Source: Nymphaea colorata (taxonomy: Eukaryota > Streptophyta > Magnoliopsida > Nymphaeales > Nymphaeaceae). Taken from it: 64,000 nucleotides of DNA. Under the pieces are notes generated by a model. That model saw nothing but the letters and a program-made list of their open reading frames with translations. It had not been told where the DNA came from and did no database searches. Position 1 is the stretch's first letter. Each line of letters begins with the position of its first letter. The stretch spans positions 15,168,854-15,232,853 of the forward strand of contig NC_045147.1 of NCBI RefSeq assembly GCF_008831285.2, given 5' to 3'. The position numbers and the translations under genes are program-made. Positions 34,338-47,939 of this stretch are shown here, one piece after another.

Positions 34338-37300
34338 GTCTCTGAGAGTCTATGAAGATAGCTCGTGTTTAGGCATCAAGAGGCCTCATTATGACACCCA
34401 CTAATAGGAGTGGAGGACCAGAGAATGATGAGGGCGGGGTTGCTCTATTAGTTGGGTTGGGCCAATAAGGAACTGCTGCCAACATGGAGTACCCTAGGAG
34501 AACATATATATATATCATATGTGCCTTTCCTTGAAAAGCAGTAAATGGGGGAGGCTCGCTTGAGTTGTGCCCTTGACAAACAGCACTGCTATCTCTTCTT
34601 TGTGTTCACAAAAGAAAAAAGAAGGAAAAACTTGGTTCTGAAAGCCTGAAGGGCTTGTGAGTGGGGATAGCTTCATATTCAGTTTCGGGTTTCCTTTCAC
34701 AGGGTTTAATTAATCGTGACCAGCAGTCACCGAGACCAGGCTCATTAATGCCATGACATACATGTCAAGAACAAAAGGTGGCAGGAGAGATCCCTCGATC
34801 ATTCGAGTTGCAGTTTAACCGCGCTGATTAGACGGCATAAGTTTTGTGAGCTAGGGAAACCATCATTTCAACGAGTGAAAAAACGAAAGAAGGCAATGGC
34901 TTTTTATTACATGGTTCTACCTGTAAAGGCTTAATGATGTCCATGATGCTGGACTGTACCATCTAAATATACCAACCAGATCAAACTGAACTGACCTGAA
35001 TTGTCACAAGCATTCACTTTTTCTATAAGAAATCATGTATATATGAGCAGTGGACTTTCAGTCAAATTGTTGAATTTTGATTTTAACACCAAATCTAGTG
35101 ACCCATCCCAGTGTTACTCTGGTATAACAGATCTCATTAGACTTGAGTTTTGCAGAATCCAAGTTGGTAGGCTCTTAAATATTTCTCATGATCATGATTT
35201 CCTTGAAGACTATTTTCATGTCTCACTGTGCACCCTTACGTTCTTCAGGAAATATTTCACCAGAAATAGTACGAGCCTCTATATATACTAGGATAAGTTT
35301 GGGCTCCATACGGAATGCCTCTTGTCTGGACATGTCCATGGCTTCCGAAATATGCCTCTCAGTTTGCTGAAGGCATGCAACTTGATATTTCTCTAATATT
35401 TACTACTAAATATATTTTAGACCTCCAATAATCTGGCTATATAAAAAGCACCAGAGAACATTATATTCAAATTCTCGAGCCAATCTCATCGGATCCTGCT
35501 GATGGGTCTTCAAAGTGCACTACTTATTGGCGTTTTCTCTCGAGCGGAATGGTACAGCGTAAACATTCAACTTTGTTACAAAAACTGATTAAACACCACG
35601 TGCGGGAGATGCTTTATGAGAGCATCAACAATTCTATCTTCAGACGAAATGCCATCAATTGAATTCCAGAACTTTTCTAGCAATCTTGTTCTTTACAAAA
35701 TGCACATCATTCATCTCGTTTTTGGTTGCTATCCCTATGGAAGATCAGTGGGAGGCGGATAGTTAGCAAAAACATTGACACGCTTAAATAATTGGTATAC
35801 GGTTTGAAGCCAAGCGGACCATCTTGAAGAAATTTCTACAACTACATCATTAGCAATGTCTAAGTACTTTGCTTCCGTGCTAAATTGGAACAAAATATAC
35901 AACATGATGTTTCCAGGAAGTGCAAGAGAGAGGGCTGCCTCCTTATTAAATTCCATACCAATTAGGTATATTTGCATTCTACGGGGCAAGAAGTCCAATT
36001 CACCTACAGGGAATAGATAAAAAAAAAGTTTTTCCTTGAAGGTTTCAAGAAAAGTCCACAATGAAATAGTGGACTCGAGATACCTAGACCACGCGTGACA
36101 ATGCTCGACTAACGCAGAATAATGAGATATCAGGACCTTTCATAATAAGGTACTATAATGATCCAATGTACACACATTGCTAAATGATGCTTAGGAAACA
36201 TGGTAGAAAATAAAATTCTCGATGAAGACCTTGAGAAAGGTAGGCAGCATCTAATATTCCATGGAAAGAGTATGGACAACCAAGGTTCTGCAAGGAAAAT
36301 GGCTTCTCACGGAAAGAAACAAGAACTTTGGGTTATTGTGCGTGGTGTGAATGTGATCATCTTTCACATAGATAGCATGCATGAGTACCAGTTGTCCCTG
36401 GCGTCGTGGTACAGGTACGATTGTGATAGAAAATGTGTTTTATTAGAAAAAAAAAAAAACGCTAGAAGAACATCAAAGAAAAGGTCAACCGCAAAAAGAT
36501 TAAAAAACGTGTTTTTTTTTAATAAAACTTCAAAATGGAAAAATCACGAATAAAATGCTTTCCAATCACGTTTTTTTTTTACATCTTTTCACGGTTTTTA
36601 TGTCTTTTTCCAAGTTTTCGTTTCCCCCTTTTTTTATATATTCTAATACCATACTTTTATTTTCATATTTTTCACATTTTATTTTTAGTTTTATAGCTTT
36701 TCTTACATTTTTGTAAAGTTTTTCCCAAAAAACAACTTACAACTTTGCCGTATATACTCGAGAAAAATCTCAACGGAACACCATATTTGTGATAGTGGCT
36801 GGTGCCATAAGATTAGATGACGGTACCCAAAAATGTTGGTTTTAAGGACAGGTATTGAAGAGGGTGAGCAGTAGCATGCACATACGCTTTCATGTGAAAA
36901 AATAAACAGGAATTTTAGGTTTTTGCCATTTGGGACCCTTAGAAGAGTAAGGTAACGAGTGGGCTCAGGTTCATGGAAAAGTTCAATCAAGAGGCGTTTA
37001 GGAGGTAAAGTTTTATTGGACATGGTAAAGGCTTTAGGCTGATAGGCTTGACATAGAGTTCCTATGATCCGCAACAAACTTAAGACTAATCCATGAAATG
37101 AAACAATATTCCTCTTCGGCAGAGGCTAGCTTCATGGTTAGGATGTTCAATCATACTAGCTTAATCGACCATGTTAGTTTCCTCTTTGTCAGTACTTATA
37201 CACTCTTTTTCTTTAAATTGCTTGAAAAGTTGCGGTCATCGAAAAATGAAGTATTTGGAAGTCACAAGCACAAGTAGGGTTGATGCAGATGAAGGCATGG

Positions 37301-37632
37301 CTACTTGGGCCCCTTTGGCAAAAGGAACCATGCATATGATCTAAACCATTTTCATGCAGATTCATAGAATAGTTATAAGTTGTTCTTAATTATTGTCAAA
37401 CTGCCCTTTAATGTCTCCCCTGAACACAAATTGCTGCCTCACCTCAAATAAGCAAAACTAGTAACAACCAAGTTTCCAAAGATTTGTAATCTCATTAGAT
37501 GAAGTGGGGGGAGATATCTCAAAGAGGCCGAAGCCCCTCTTCCGATTCCCCACCCCGGGGGTTAAGGAAGCTTTTGTATTTAAAATCAAACCAGTCAGAT
37601 AATTAATTAGCAACGAAGAACGATAATGTTTG
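33803..37632. other. Intergenic, microsatellites only
   Basis: No supported gene. (AT)n lies at about 34169-34198 and (CT)n at about 34303-34334. Minus-strand frames of 108 codons (35735-36061) and 124 codons (36703-37077) have no recognised domain, and their AT-rich composition does not resemble the GC-rich exons of this window; they are not called. Confidence 0.45.
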
Positions 37633-37824
37633 TGTAACACCCCCAAAAGTTTAGTCTCGTATCAAAGATTGTGAGGGATCTTCAAGGACTTATAAAAGGA
37701 GGTCATTAATGAGATGACTGTCCTGGTTCCTAGCATTTTCAGGGTTAAAACCAAAACTGCTAGGGGCTGGGTTGGGATCTCTTAAACCAATGGCCCAAAC
37801 CTAAGAGTGAGTCAGGATGTTACA
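37633..37824. mobile_element. Possible solo LTR, 192 bp
   Basis: It starts TGTAACACCCCC and ends GGATGTTACA (TG..CA with short inverted ends), and contains a TATA-like CTTATAAAAGGAGG at about 37688-37701, as in small plant LTRs. The flanking 5-mers GTTTG and GTTGG differ at one position, which fits an aged target duplication. No internal domain or second LTR is seen. Confidence 0.45.
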
Positions 37825-38330
37825 GTTGGCACCCTTGATTGTCAATTTGGCTCACCATTTGCCACCAAAAGCAATATTGTTTGATGAGATTGCCGAAGTT
37901 TAATAACAACACCGTGGGGAAAAATTAACTGCATTGGTTGATTTAAAATTCTAGTCATGCAAAATCTGTTTTGTGTTTTCATGAAATTTAGAACTTCACC
38001 TTTATTGCAGAACAGCATCGTGGTAACAAATAATGACAAGGGATCTTTTTCTAAATGGATCTAATTGGACATGCAATTTAATCGTGCCTGCTTTAGCGCC
38101 ATTCGGATCATCAAATAAAATTTTACTAGGAAATATTTTGGACTCGTGAGAACGGATTTGTTTGAGCATCCATTTAAAAATAGATATGCTTCACATCTAC
38201 ATCATCTTCATATCCTTTTTCTTTTTTCTCTAATTCTACTTACAATGTGGCACACTCAAAATAAATAAAAATTATAAAGGGGATAAATGAAATTATAAAG
38301 TGAAGTGTTGGGAAAGGATGGTGGGGGGAG

Positions 38331-38749
38331 TAGGGCTGCACAACTAGCAGAGCCAGCTCGGGCTCCACTTAAACTTGCCGAAAAAACTTGGCTCGTGCTC
38401 GACTCATTTATAAACGAGCCGAGTTCGAGCTTACAAAGATACTCGAAACGAAAAACAAGTCAAGTTCGAGTTTCAAGAACTCGACTCGATTCGCAAACCG
38501 GTACCCTATATAATATTGTCAAAACTGGCTTAACAAGTTATACGAGTTAAAAATTACACGAGTTGTTGAATGAGTTAATGTTTACATCCATGCGTACATG
38601 ATAAGTTAATGTTGAATGAGTTAGCACCTAAATGAGTTAAATTGGTTAAACGAGTCAAGTTCAAGCCACGCTCGAGCTTGAGTTTTTTTTAGCTGAATCG
38701 AGTTTGAGCTGGCAAAGCTGGAGCTCAACTCGGCTAGTGTGCAGTCCTA
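38331..38749. mobile_element. hAT-like element of the TAGGGCTG family, 419 bp
   Basis: Starts TAGGGCTGCACAACTAG and ends CTAGTGTGCAGTCCTA, giving inverted ends with one or two mismatches. Subterminal GAGTTCGAG/CTCGACTC motifs match those in the Pack-hAT. Flanking 8-mers GGGGGGAG and GGGAGAGA are not a clean duplication. No coding content. Confidence 0.65.
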
Positions 38750-39628
38750 GGGAGAGAGATGGCGAGGTGAAAAGGAGAAGGCAAGGGGAGGAATGAGGCA
38801 GGGGCTCTCTTGTTTTTTTTGGAACTTTTTGAGGAAAGGCCAAAGACGAAAGAGGCGCGTGGGCTATGGGCACTAGGCCATGTTGCGGGGTCGGCCACTC
38901 AGGCAAACCCTCCTTCCCCGTGTCTCCTCTGGACCACTCACCCCTCTTTACTTACATCCTTTATTAATTGACCTGCTGAGGAGGAAGGACCAGTACTCTC
39001 CTTAGTTAATATATTATTTTTCCTTTCATATATACACACTACCGTCTTGGTATGCTGCGAATGACTCATGTGCGTGGCCGATACGGCCCATATTTTAAAA
39101 AATATACATGTTTTATCTTATCAGGTCGTTGTTGGGATTGAGGTTTTAGCCCCGGACATATTCAATTAGCATAGAAAGCATATTTCATGTCAACAGATAC
39201 TGTAATTGGTTCTGCAACTTAGAATCAAAATCCAAAGGCAATGAATGTGATAAAGAACCGTGGAGTAAATGGTGGTCTCTTGGGTTTCTCAAAAGAATCT
39301 GATAACTGTAAAAATGCTTAGTAATATGGATTAATTTTTATTACTAAGCATTTCTTGAAGTTGATGAAGCAATTATGATGGTCATAAATTGTCTTCATGA
39401 AACTCTATATAAAGGCAGGAAGGACTTGATTGATGAAGTGAGAAAAAGTGAAGACAACACAAAACTCTATTCTAAAACCCTATTCCTTTTATTGCCATTT
39501 TTCCTTCTCCAACGTATTTACAGAAAAATTTTGCTCTCTACTCTTCCGCTGCCCCAAATGAACAAACGAGTTAATAATGCTCCGTAGGCAGTCCCATGGC
39601 CAGAGTGAACCCAGAATCAGAGCTCAAC

Positions 39629-39668
<40 letters not shown>

Positions 39669-39884
39669 AGTACTTGCCTGGCCATGATATTTAATGACCT
39701 TTAATAACAGACAATATTCTTTAGAAACTTTTTTTTGTTTAACGACACAATAGAAAATATAGATTAGTTAAAAGTTAGAAAATATGTGCAGCTAATGGTT
39801 CATGATAATTTTAGGAATGGCTTAAGATTCTTTGAGCAATCACATGGCATATTTAGGTTATATATACGTTTTGGATTTACTTAA
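38750..39884. other. Intergenic with hairpin and AT microsatellite
   Basis: No gene is supported. A perfect 14-bp stem (39312-39325 with 39340-39353, loop 14 nt, AAATGCTTAGTAAT on the left arm) could be a MITE remnant or a small structured element. (TA)n runs about 39632-39666. Confidence 0.55.
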
Positions 39885-40270
39885 AGCTGAATTTATAAAA
39901 AAACGGTGCTCCTTTCTTCCAGACATGATTCTTTATAAGAGAACTTCTGCATCAATCATGTTCATCCTCGGATTAAAGTGAATAAGAATGACAAAAGAAC
40001 TCACTCTGTATAAAATGGGAAAAACTAAAAAATTACTCTTTACTCGACAGAAAAGACAACCAACAAAAAATAAAGAATACCATAGACCGAGAAAAACAAA
40101 AAGACCCAGTGATAACGACTTCAATCTTCAGGCCGTGTGACTTTGTATTGAAAGAAAGAATAAAGTTCAAGAAGGTTCCCTCTTCTCCCCCCTCCGCACC
40201 TGTTCATCGTGACAAGAACGAGGGCTCGTTCTCGTTGGAGCCATGAACGGAAACTGACGGCACTGGCATC

Positions 40271-41862
40271 TCATCCCTTGTATAAACCCAATAGAATGTA
40301 GTAGAAGAGCGTGATGGGCAAAGCTATCAGCATTCCAAAAATCACCCTGAAACATGTCAATGAGTTCCAGACAAGATCAAAAGGGTGATTTTTGATGTGT
40401 AAAAACAAATAAATTGAGAGAGAGAGAAAGAGCGAGAGTTGTCCTGACTCACCCTGTGCTGAGTATTTCGGGATGGACGTTGTATTCCTTGGCGAAAACG
40501 AAGGGGACAATGCCCTGCGGCAGTGATGCCTGATCCACAACAGAACACTTCGCCTTTTAGTTTGAATAGTTAGTGTACGGGACTACCATTCATTTTCCTT
40601 TTCCTTCTCTACAAATTCGTAAACAGTTACATTAATCCTTTGTTGCTTTTATGGATTAAACGATGCAAAAGTCAGAAAAAGGAAAAGAAAACGGCAGACC
40701 TGCACAATTGCGACGTGGAGGAGGATACTGCGCAATCCAACAGCAAGGGAAGCAGCAGCCATCACGGCCGGACCAACAAGGAATTTCACGCCCATAGAGG
40801 AGGCCGCCATTGTGTATCCGCACGCCATGATCCTCGGTTGCAATGCCATGAACAGCCCTGCAAATTTGCAATCCACCATCATCATGGTCACCAACATAAG
40901 CCAAGTATCTCAGCTAAACAAAAGCCGCCTATAGTAATCAACAATTGCCCCGACCTTCTTCACCAGCTAAGTGCTTTTACCCAAACTAAACATGGCCATC
41001 CCAAGACCAGCATCTGAAAGGATAGAGATGGACTTCGTAATAATGGCTGGCATGGTCACATTCCACCTGCAGAGGAACAGTTTAATAAACGAGTCAACAA
41101 TAGAACAAACCATTGAAGAAGGGAATCAGATTTGGTTGTTGGTTCAGTCAACGAAGAACAAAACTGACAGACCAACGAACAAGAAAGCAGGACTGGATTA
41201 CAGAATCTATCTACATCAACCGAACATCGAACATGGCATTAAGGAAGTAAACTAGAACAGATGGAAACTTAAGTAAGATCTCTGATACACGGATGATACA
41301 CAAGGTAAGAACGAGGAAGTACTTGAAACGAAGGACAAAGTAAGCCCGAATAGACTCACGTAAGTGTTGGGGTTCCTGATAAGCTTCCTCCCCACCATGA
41401 TGAGGATGAGCCTCCTCATCACTCTGGCCGGAGGCGTGGAAGTAGGTTAGCTGTCTCTGCGATTGGGGTCCATCTCCACCTTCACCTGGCACTCCCCTCT
41501 CTCTCGTCCCCCCGCGGCGCCCCAGTGTTCAATAAGCTAAACCCATCTCTCTGGTAAGCACCCTCTGAAATCTCACCTGAACCACCGCCAGAATCAAAAG
41601 GGAAAAGAACTGGACATTAATTAGGAAAATAGACGAGACGAACAAACCAGTAACAGCTAGTGAAGCAAGTAATCAAGAAGCAATCGGACCAACAAGGAGA
41701 ACGCACATGCACACCTTTAGTCGGAACACTGTTAATCTCCACCTCCTTCATACTCTGATCGTTCCCATAACCCGACTGACTCCCAAGGACGGGAAGATGC
41801 CCCGGCTCGGAATCCGGCGAACCGCTCGAGGTCCATACGTACATATGGAGGCCTTTACCACG
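40271..41862 (-). pseudogene. PIN auxin efflux carrier pseudogene, 5'-truncated and frameshifted
   Basis: Minus-strand relics of all six PIN exons: last exon 40271-40346, then 40453-40529, 40700-40857, 40981-41066, exon 2 at 41333-41576, and only the last about 45 codons of exon 1 (41715-about 41862). The four C-terminal exons are intact in frame and keep splice sites (for example [14 protein letters not shown]). Exon 2 has a one-base deletion, an in-frame TAA where the intact gene has an AAG Lys codon, W-to-G in M-V-W-R-K-L, and a 4-nt loss before its donor. The first about 360 codons (N-terminal membrane domain and most of the loop) are missing. The last exon reads past the usual end by Y-K-G. 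Compared with the intact gene at 52149-54947 it is a dead tandem duplicate, although transcription of the remnant cannot be excluded. Confidence 0.93.
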
Positions 41863-42823
41863 GGAGGAGTTAGAAGTTCCTGGTTGGGGAGCAGAGTAAC
41901 ACTTAAATTTTAAATTTCTATGGTCACTTTATACGTGATATTCCATTGTAGAGGTAAAACATTAATTCAAATTCTATTAAAAAATTTTAGTAGGAGACGA
42001 ACTTAGAACAAATGTACTGGAACTACAATACCTGGAATAAACTACGACCTATACCGTGGAAACTTAAGCCTGGGTAAATTTTTTGGGCTGTTGCTTTCCA
42101 ATCCTCTTTTTACATCAAGAAATGTACCATGAAAACTTTTATACACAAACAAACATGAAAATAAAATATGTAGAACATAAGTTCTAAATCATGGTATAAG
42201 ATGGTATATATGGGAACTGAAACTTTTGTTGCATCTAAAAGCAACCCAGTATTCAGTATTACCAATAATGGCTATTAGAGTTAAATACCAGGCAGCTAAT
42301 GCCCTGATAATAATACAACATGTAAATTAAAAATAATGTGTTGGGCATGAGTGTAAGAACTAAGAACAAACATTTACAATCACAATATATGATTTTACAT
42401 AATCATAGGCCACTGTGATCCATCATTAGTTCGTCATTATGAACTCTATCAACCATTAACACTTAATCACTATGTATCTAACCAATCATCCGTTTGATTA
42501 CACTACACTCAGTCACTGTACATTCGATCCAATCATTCAACAGATTTTGATACACTCGATCTCCATGCGTTAGATCAATCATTCATTTGATCGTTCAAAT
42601 ACATAGACAGGATATATATATAATGAGAGCATTAACCACGTAAACAAGGTTTCATGTAATCATCATATTCACAACATAAATTAATGAGCAATTGATATAG
42701 ATGCTCATTTTCAAGTAATGAATTTAACCCTGGAACTAAATGTGTTGCAGAACTTTTGGCTGGATCAGCTGCTGGAGGACTACAATTTTATGCAACAAGC
42801 CACTGGATTTGGACAGACTTGTT

Positions 42824-42858
<35 letters not shown>

Positions 42859-43850
42859 CTTTTTGGTTGCCTCTTGGTGGGTTTCGTTCGCAAGAAAAGG
42901 TTCCCGTACATGCTTTTTGTCTTCTGAGATTCAAGAGAAGGTGTTCACTGCCAAGGAAATCTTCAAAGTTCCTTTGCAGTGTGTATCCTGATTTTGAGAG
43001 GATGATGTTAGACATCGTCAGATTGCATTGTAAAGTTCCAAATACTATCTTTTTATGGAGTTTGTTCACATCCAAATCACTCAGTAACATACAGAAGTGG
43101 AGTAAGTGGTGAGCATATAATCCATGGTTGTTTTCTAGTTCAGCACAATGGTGGAGAAAAGAAAAATTCTTTTCTGACTTTTTATTAGACTGGTGCAGAA
43201 CTGCAAATGCATGGTAGCAGAATTTGAGTATTCCAACTTTAGTTGAGTTCCTGTCGATTTGAATTAATGGCATTATGCTCGATTTCTTCAGTCTATGAAG
43301 ACTGAATGAGTCGATTGTTCGATTTCACAGGGAATGCTTCTTTCCTCAATTCTGCAACTAATGCAACAATCCTCTCTAAAATTCGGGGGTGTGATGTACA
43401 TGTGACCGTATTTAAGCAGGAGGGTTACAGAGGTGGCACAGAATAAGATCTGGAGAAACGATTCCATCAAATTTTGATCACATAGCGACTGCCAACATCA
43501 TGTTCCAACACAAAGCATATAACAAGCATGAATATGTCTGCCATTTTTACTGTGAGAATGACAGAACGTGTTTGAATGGTGGGAAAGGTATGGGACTTTG
43601 AAATCCCGTTGAAACAGGGTGGGGAGTGTCTTCTGGCAACCTCCACCAAATCCCCCCCCAAAATGAGGATTTTCCATTTCCATCCGTAAGGTGCAAGAGA
43701 AAGAAGGGACGAGAATGTTTCCGACTGGTTGCCCCACACCTCTCTTTGAAAGAAGCATTATTATGTTACTTTGTCTCCTCTGTTTCCTCATTAAAACCCA
43801 TTTGTCTTAAAAAAATTATGAGAACAATATGTTTTAAGCTATACAATGCT

Positions 43851-43896
<46 letters not shown>

Positions 43897-44384
43897 ATCT
43901 GAATCACTAATAGAACTAACCTGCACTGGTCTTTCATCACCGTAACCTTTTAGTTTACGTTTCAGGTTGAACAAGAACGTGCTTTCCTAGAAAACGAGGA
44001 TCATGGTCATCATAAGAAAAAGAATCTCTGAGAACTTAGACCGCTAGCGTAGATCTCATCTCAGATCAAACAGATAAAATTCTTCACTGTCCCAACTAAG
44101 CGAATGATGGCTTTTAAACAGACAGCGAAACTTTATTGTGGGACTAATAATTTTTGAACCCTTGTAAGGTGTGATTCACACATTAGTTTCAGACACTCGA
44201 AATTCGAAAACTCGTCCAATATGACATGTAGGTAGAAGCGGTGAAGTTTGTATTTCATTTCGAATCAATTAATTACTTGTGAAAGACTCGATATCAAAAT
44301 GAAACCTTCAGTTGTATCTGACATTTAGATTCATTTCTAAACAAATAAATGGTTACTTGAGGGTAAATTAAAGAACTAGATCCT
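41863..44384. other. Sequence upstream of the PIN pseudogene
   Basis: Non-coding. About 42745-43180 is homologous to 61695-62395 upstream of the intact PIN. It contains a (TG)n tract at about 42830-42855 and (TA)n at about 43853-43896. A 161-codon minus-strand frame at 42788-43273 runs through the TG repeat, is not conserved in the other copy and is not called. Confidence 0.55.
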
Positions 44385-44890
44385 ATGTCACCTGAATGCG
44401 GGGTGCGCGGGGTGCGGGTGCCGGTGCCGGTGCGGCACATCTCAAAAAAATTAGGTGCGGCGGTGCGGTGAAGATATTTTATTAATATTAATATTAATAT
44501 TATTATTATTATTAATTTTTCGTAGAAATTGAATAACACAATTAAATTATACCTTTTTATGATAGTGGGAAAAAATCAAAAAAGAAATGTTTGAAAAAAA
44601 TGCAAACAGATCGTTTTATGAAAGCCACCGTTCTTTAGTCCTGTATCGTTTTTTTTTAAGAAAAAAGAGAACATATAATATATCTATAAATGTATTGAAT
44701 TAGATGCAACGGCCGATGGGGATTTGATTTTGTGGATTTTTAATCTGGTTTTAAAACCATACACGCAGATGAACTTGGTTTGGATTTGGTTTCGACTCGA
44801 AACTTGATCTAACTCCCCTGGGTGCGGTTTGTGCGCCTCATCATCGGGTGCGGAACGCACCCGAACCCCGCACCCGCAATGCGTCAGTGC
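44385..44890. mobile_element. Possible non-autonomous transposon with GC-rich inverted ends
   Basis: The left part reads TGCGGGGTGCGCGGGGTGCG and the right part, on the opposite strand, GCATTGCGGGTGCGGGGTTC, bracketing an AT-rich interior with TAATATTA repeats. Such GGGTGCGGGTGC ends occur in plant hAT-like elements. No target duplication was found, and the distal duplicate lacks it as far as can be seen. Confidence 0.4.
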
Positions 44891-45110
44891 GAGCTCTTGG
44901 AAAACGCACCCAATGATGACTTTGAGGGAGGAGGTTTTGGGAATATAGTAAAAGCAAGAAATAAATATAATGACATTATTTAACGGTTCAACAAAGTCCA
45001 AAAAAAAAAAAAGATAATTAGGTCTTCTAATGAAGGCAAAATAGTTTTTCTGCTTTGGAACAACTCTTAATTAGATTTTAGCTTTATAAATACAGCTATT
45101 TGACTTGATA

Positions 45111-47939
45111 AATTGAAAAAAAAACATGTCTTTTTTCATTTTGTTCTCCCCAGAACATAAGCCTTCAATTTTCATAGTTTCCAAGACTCCTAACCTTTGT
45201 CTGGATCATCTAAACCCTCCAATATTCTTGGGCAAAAACTAGTATAGTTTAATTCATACTTGAACATTTAAAACCTTGATGTTGATCTATTGAACTGTTT
45301 AATTCCTTGATGAATTATAATTCTCGTATAAAATGAAGAAGAAAAAAACAGGCAGGGATTAGGATCATAACATACAAATTAAATGTGGGAGAATGGGTTG
45401 GCTCAGTGTTACATTATCTGAGAGATTTTAAGAAAATCCAATGGCTATTGTACTTTAAATTTAACTTATAGCCACTTTTTAGGAGAAAACTATGAACAGA
45501 CTTAAATCGACTGCAAGAACCATGAACTTGGGTCAATTTGATCACTCAGGCCGTCTTAATTGGTATTAACTAATCAATCTTCGAAACTCAGACTACGAGT
45601 TCAATAAAGTTGAACTACTCCTTGGGAGCCATTTTGCATTAAGAACTTTCATGAATCTCTTTCAAAAGTGAGGCTGATTCAAGAAATACTCATTCATATG
45701 TTTCATAAATATACGTCAATTTTATGGAAGATTTATGTAATACTCACAAGACCTTTTTAAGGTCAACGGCCCCATAAAAAAGAGCTGGTGGGCATCAAAA
45801 TCCCAAGAGTAGGTCCTTGGTTGAGGCATAGTTGGCTGACTCGTCGAGTTGGCTCGGGAATCACTCAAGTCAGCTTGAATCGCTAGAAAAACCTCGCCAT
45901 GAGTCAAGGTCGGCTCGACTTGCCCCTGATACGCTCCTGACTTGGCCCTAACTCGCCCAATTCAGATCATTTTAAAACTCGATCAAGTCGATGAGTCAAT
46001 TCACCGAGTTGATGAGTCAATTCATTGAACCGGTTATCTTCTGATCGGAATCTGAATTACGGTTTGCCAACTATAGCTTAAGAAAGCAGAAAACCTACAC
46101 GAATGTGTGGGGAATATATGCATAAAACAATTGAGTTCATATCCTGTATAAAAATCCTTTGTTCAAAACGGAGACTCGAGCTTTTACCCTGAATTTCAAC
46201 GCCTTCTTAAATTCCAGGTAGGTATAAATTCTAGAACAAATCATTGAGCCTTAAAGACACTGGATTGACTACTTTCTGGTTGTGCATTTTGCCGCAGGCG
46301 TGCTTTGCACGCGCATAGCCTACACTTATCCCTGTTTATATATTACTCCCTTCTCCCCTGTTGTCGCTTGGAATCATAAATGTCAGCTTCCGGCGTCATC
46401 GGTTCGTTCACCCTGTTGATGTAAACGGTTTGAATTTGAGATTTAATTAGCTTTAGTTCTGACATTTATGTGTAACTTCATTGAATTTTTGCTCTATCTC
46501 AATCAGATATTAGATTTAGATCCAAACTTGGTCATAAAACTATACGCTGAACCTAAAATTAATTTCTTGATCAGATACTGACTAATTAGACCTGAAATGG
46601 ATCTCTGATCGAAATACATCTTGATCCATGTGCATGTCTTTGTTGAAACTAATTATTTTATTACATATCTACGTCCTTGTGAATCGTGATTAGTAAAATA
46701 AAAACTAGTGCTTGTATTTCTAAACTTTCGATCGAAGAATTAACCCGAGAGTTGATTTGAAATATTGTTTTAAATAAAAGGCAGGGCTATTGATCAAGGA
46801 TGAATCTGTGACTGCATGGTTTATAAAGACCAATTAATTAATACCCAAAAACTCTTTTCTTTTCATGCAGAACAATCTACGTAAGCGCAGAAGCACTTCC
46901 ATATCTCATCAAGTGCAGACCAAAATTCGATGAGATAGACGTGATTTGATCGCAAATAAATGCACTCGAAGGAGACACGGCTCTACTTTCTTATGTTTAT
47001 CCTTGAGTTTTTTTTATTGGGTAGTGTTCTGCTGTCTGTTCCTCAACTCATTTATATATAAGATTGGCAATTTTACTAATGAAAGTTCATGTTTATGCTC
47101 ATAATTTTTATATGGGTTCTGTTTCATTGTCGGCGTCTCAACCAGTGTAAAATATTTAAAAAAAATCAAAAAACAATTATAATTTAAAACTAGCGTTTCT
47201 AATTTTGCCATCTTCTAGTTGTTACAGTAAGCTGGGATCAATCATCAATGGTCAAGGAGACAGGAGCACGTAATCTTGCTGCATATAAGGGAAGCAGGGT
47301 GGCATCATCACTGCTCTCATCATCGTTTTCTCAACGATAAGACCTTTTTCAAACCGCTCAATCGATGAAACATCCGTCGGTTTTCGAGTCCAAACCGGCG
47401 AACTATCTATACAGCATATCCCTCCGCTGACTCGAAATCAATATTTTGGTAAGCAGAACTCAGAATTTGATCTCCTGACGCTTGTAAGAACGTGGGAAAT
47501 GGCCTATGACTTCTGAACGTCGCGATCGATCGTCCTTGTTGTATATCAAAATAACATGACAACCTTTATTAAACAAACTGAGTAGATCACCCTCCTCGAT
47601 TAATTATTTTGTTCACCTGATCACTTGAATAAATATAGGCTAAAGGGGATTAGAATTTGGGAATCCAGTAAGTCTATCAATAGTTTGCACAATTTTTAAA
47701 CATTTCATCAAGTCTCAATAATCTATTGTTGTATATATAAGCTGAAATCTTCCGGCCATCTTGAGCTTTGTCTAATCATAGTCTTTTGATGGATTGCATT
47801 TCCCAAACGTAATTAAACATGTCGTCTGATGCAATGCATTGGGCACGTACTATGAGAGGCTGGAAGCTTTCTCCATCGAACGAACATAAGCAAAGAGAAT
47901 ATAACATCATTTAAAACAATTGTACCTTCCTATGGTCAA
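45111..47939. other. Intergenic, gene-free
   Basis: No supported gene. About 45835-46040 is rich in GAGTCGGCTCGA / CGAGTTGATGAGTCAATTC motifs and is probably a further non-autonomous element, but without clear ends. Confidence 0.45.

Larger units (their letters stand above)
39885..45110. repeat. Proximal copy of a direct segmental duplication (holds the PIN pseudogene)
   Basis: This block aligns in the same orientation with about 51838-63400. Anchors, proximal versus distal, are: 39890 and 51840 (GCTGAATTTATAAAAA..ACGGT, then CAGACATGATTCTT); PIN exons 40271-41862 and 52149-53880; 42745-43180 and 61695-62395 (CTTTTGG(C/G)TGGATCAGC, AAGTTCCAAATACTATCT, AATCACTCAGTAACATA, AATGGTGGAGAAAAGAAA); 45015 and 63312 (TCTTCTAATGAAGG, TTTCTGC). 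Between anchors the copies have gained and lost sequence. Confidence 0.85.

Noticed and set aside
35735-37077. Minus-strand frames of 108 and 124 codons
   Set aside because: AT-rich codon use unlike the verified exons, no family recognised, no promoter or splice context.
42788-43273. 161-codon minus-strand frame
   Set aside because: It runs into a TG microsatellite (poly Thr-His end) and is not kept in the duplicate at 61.7 kb.
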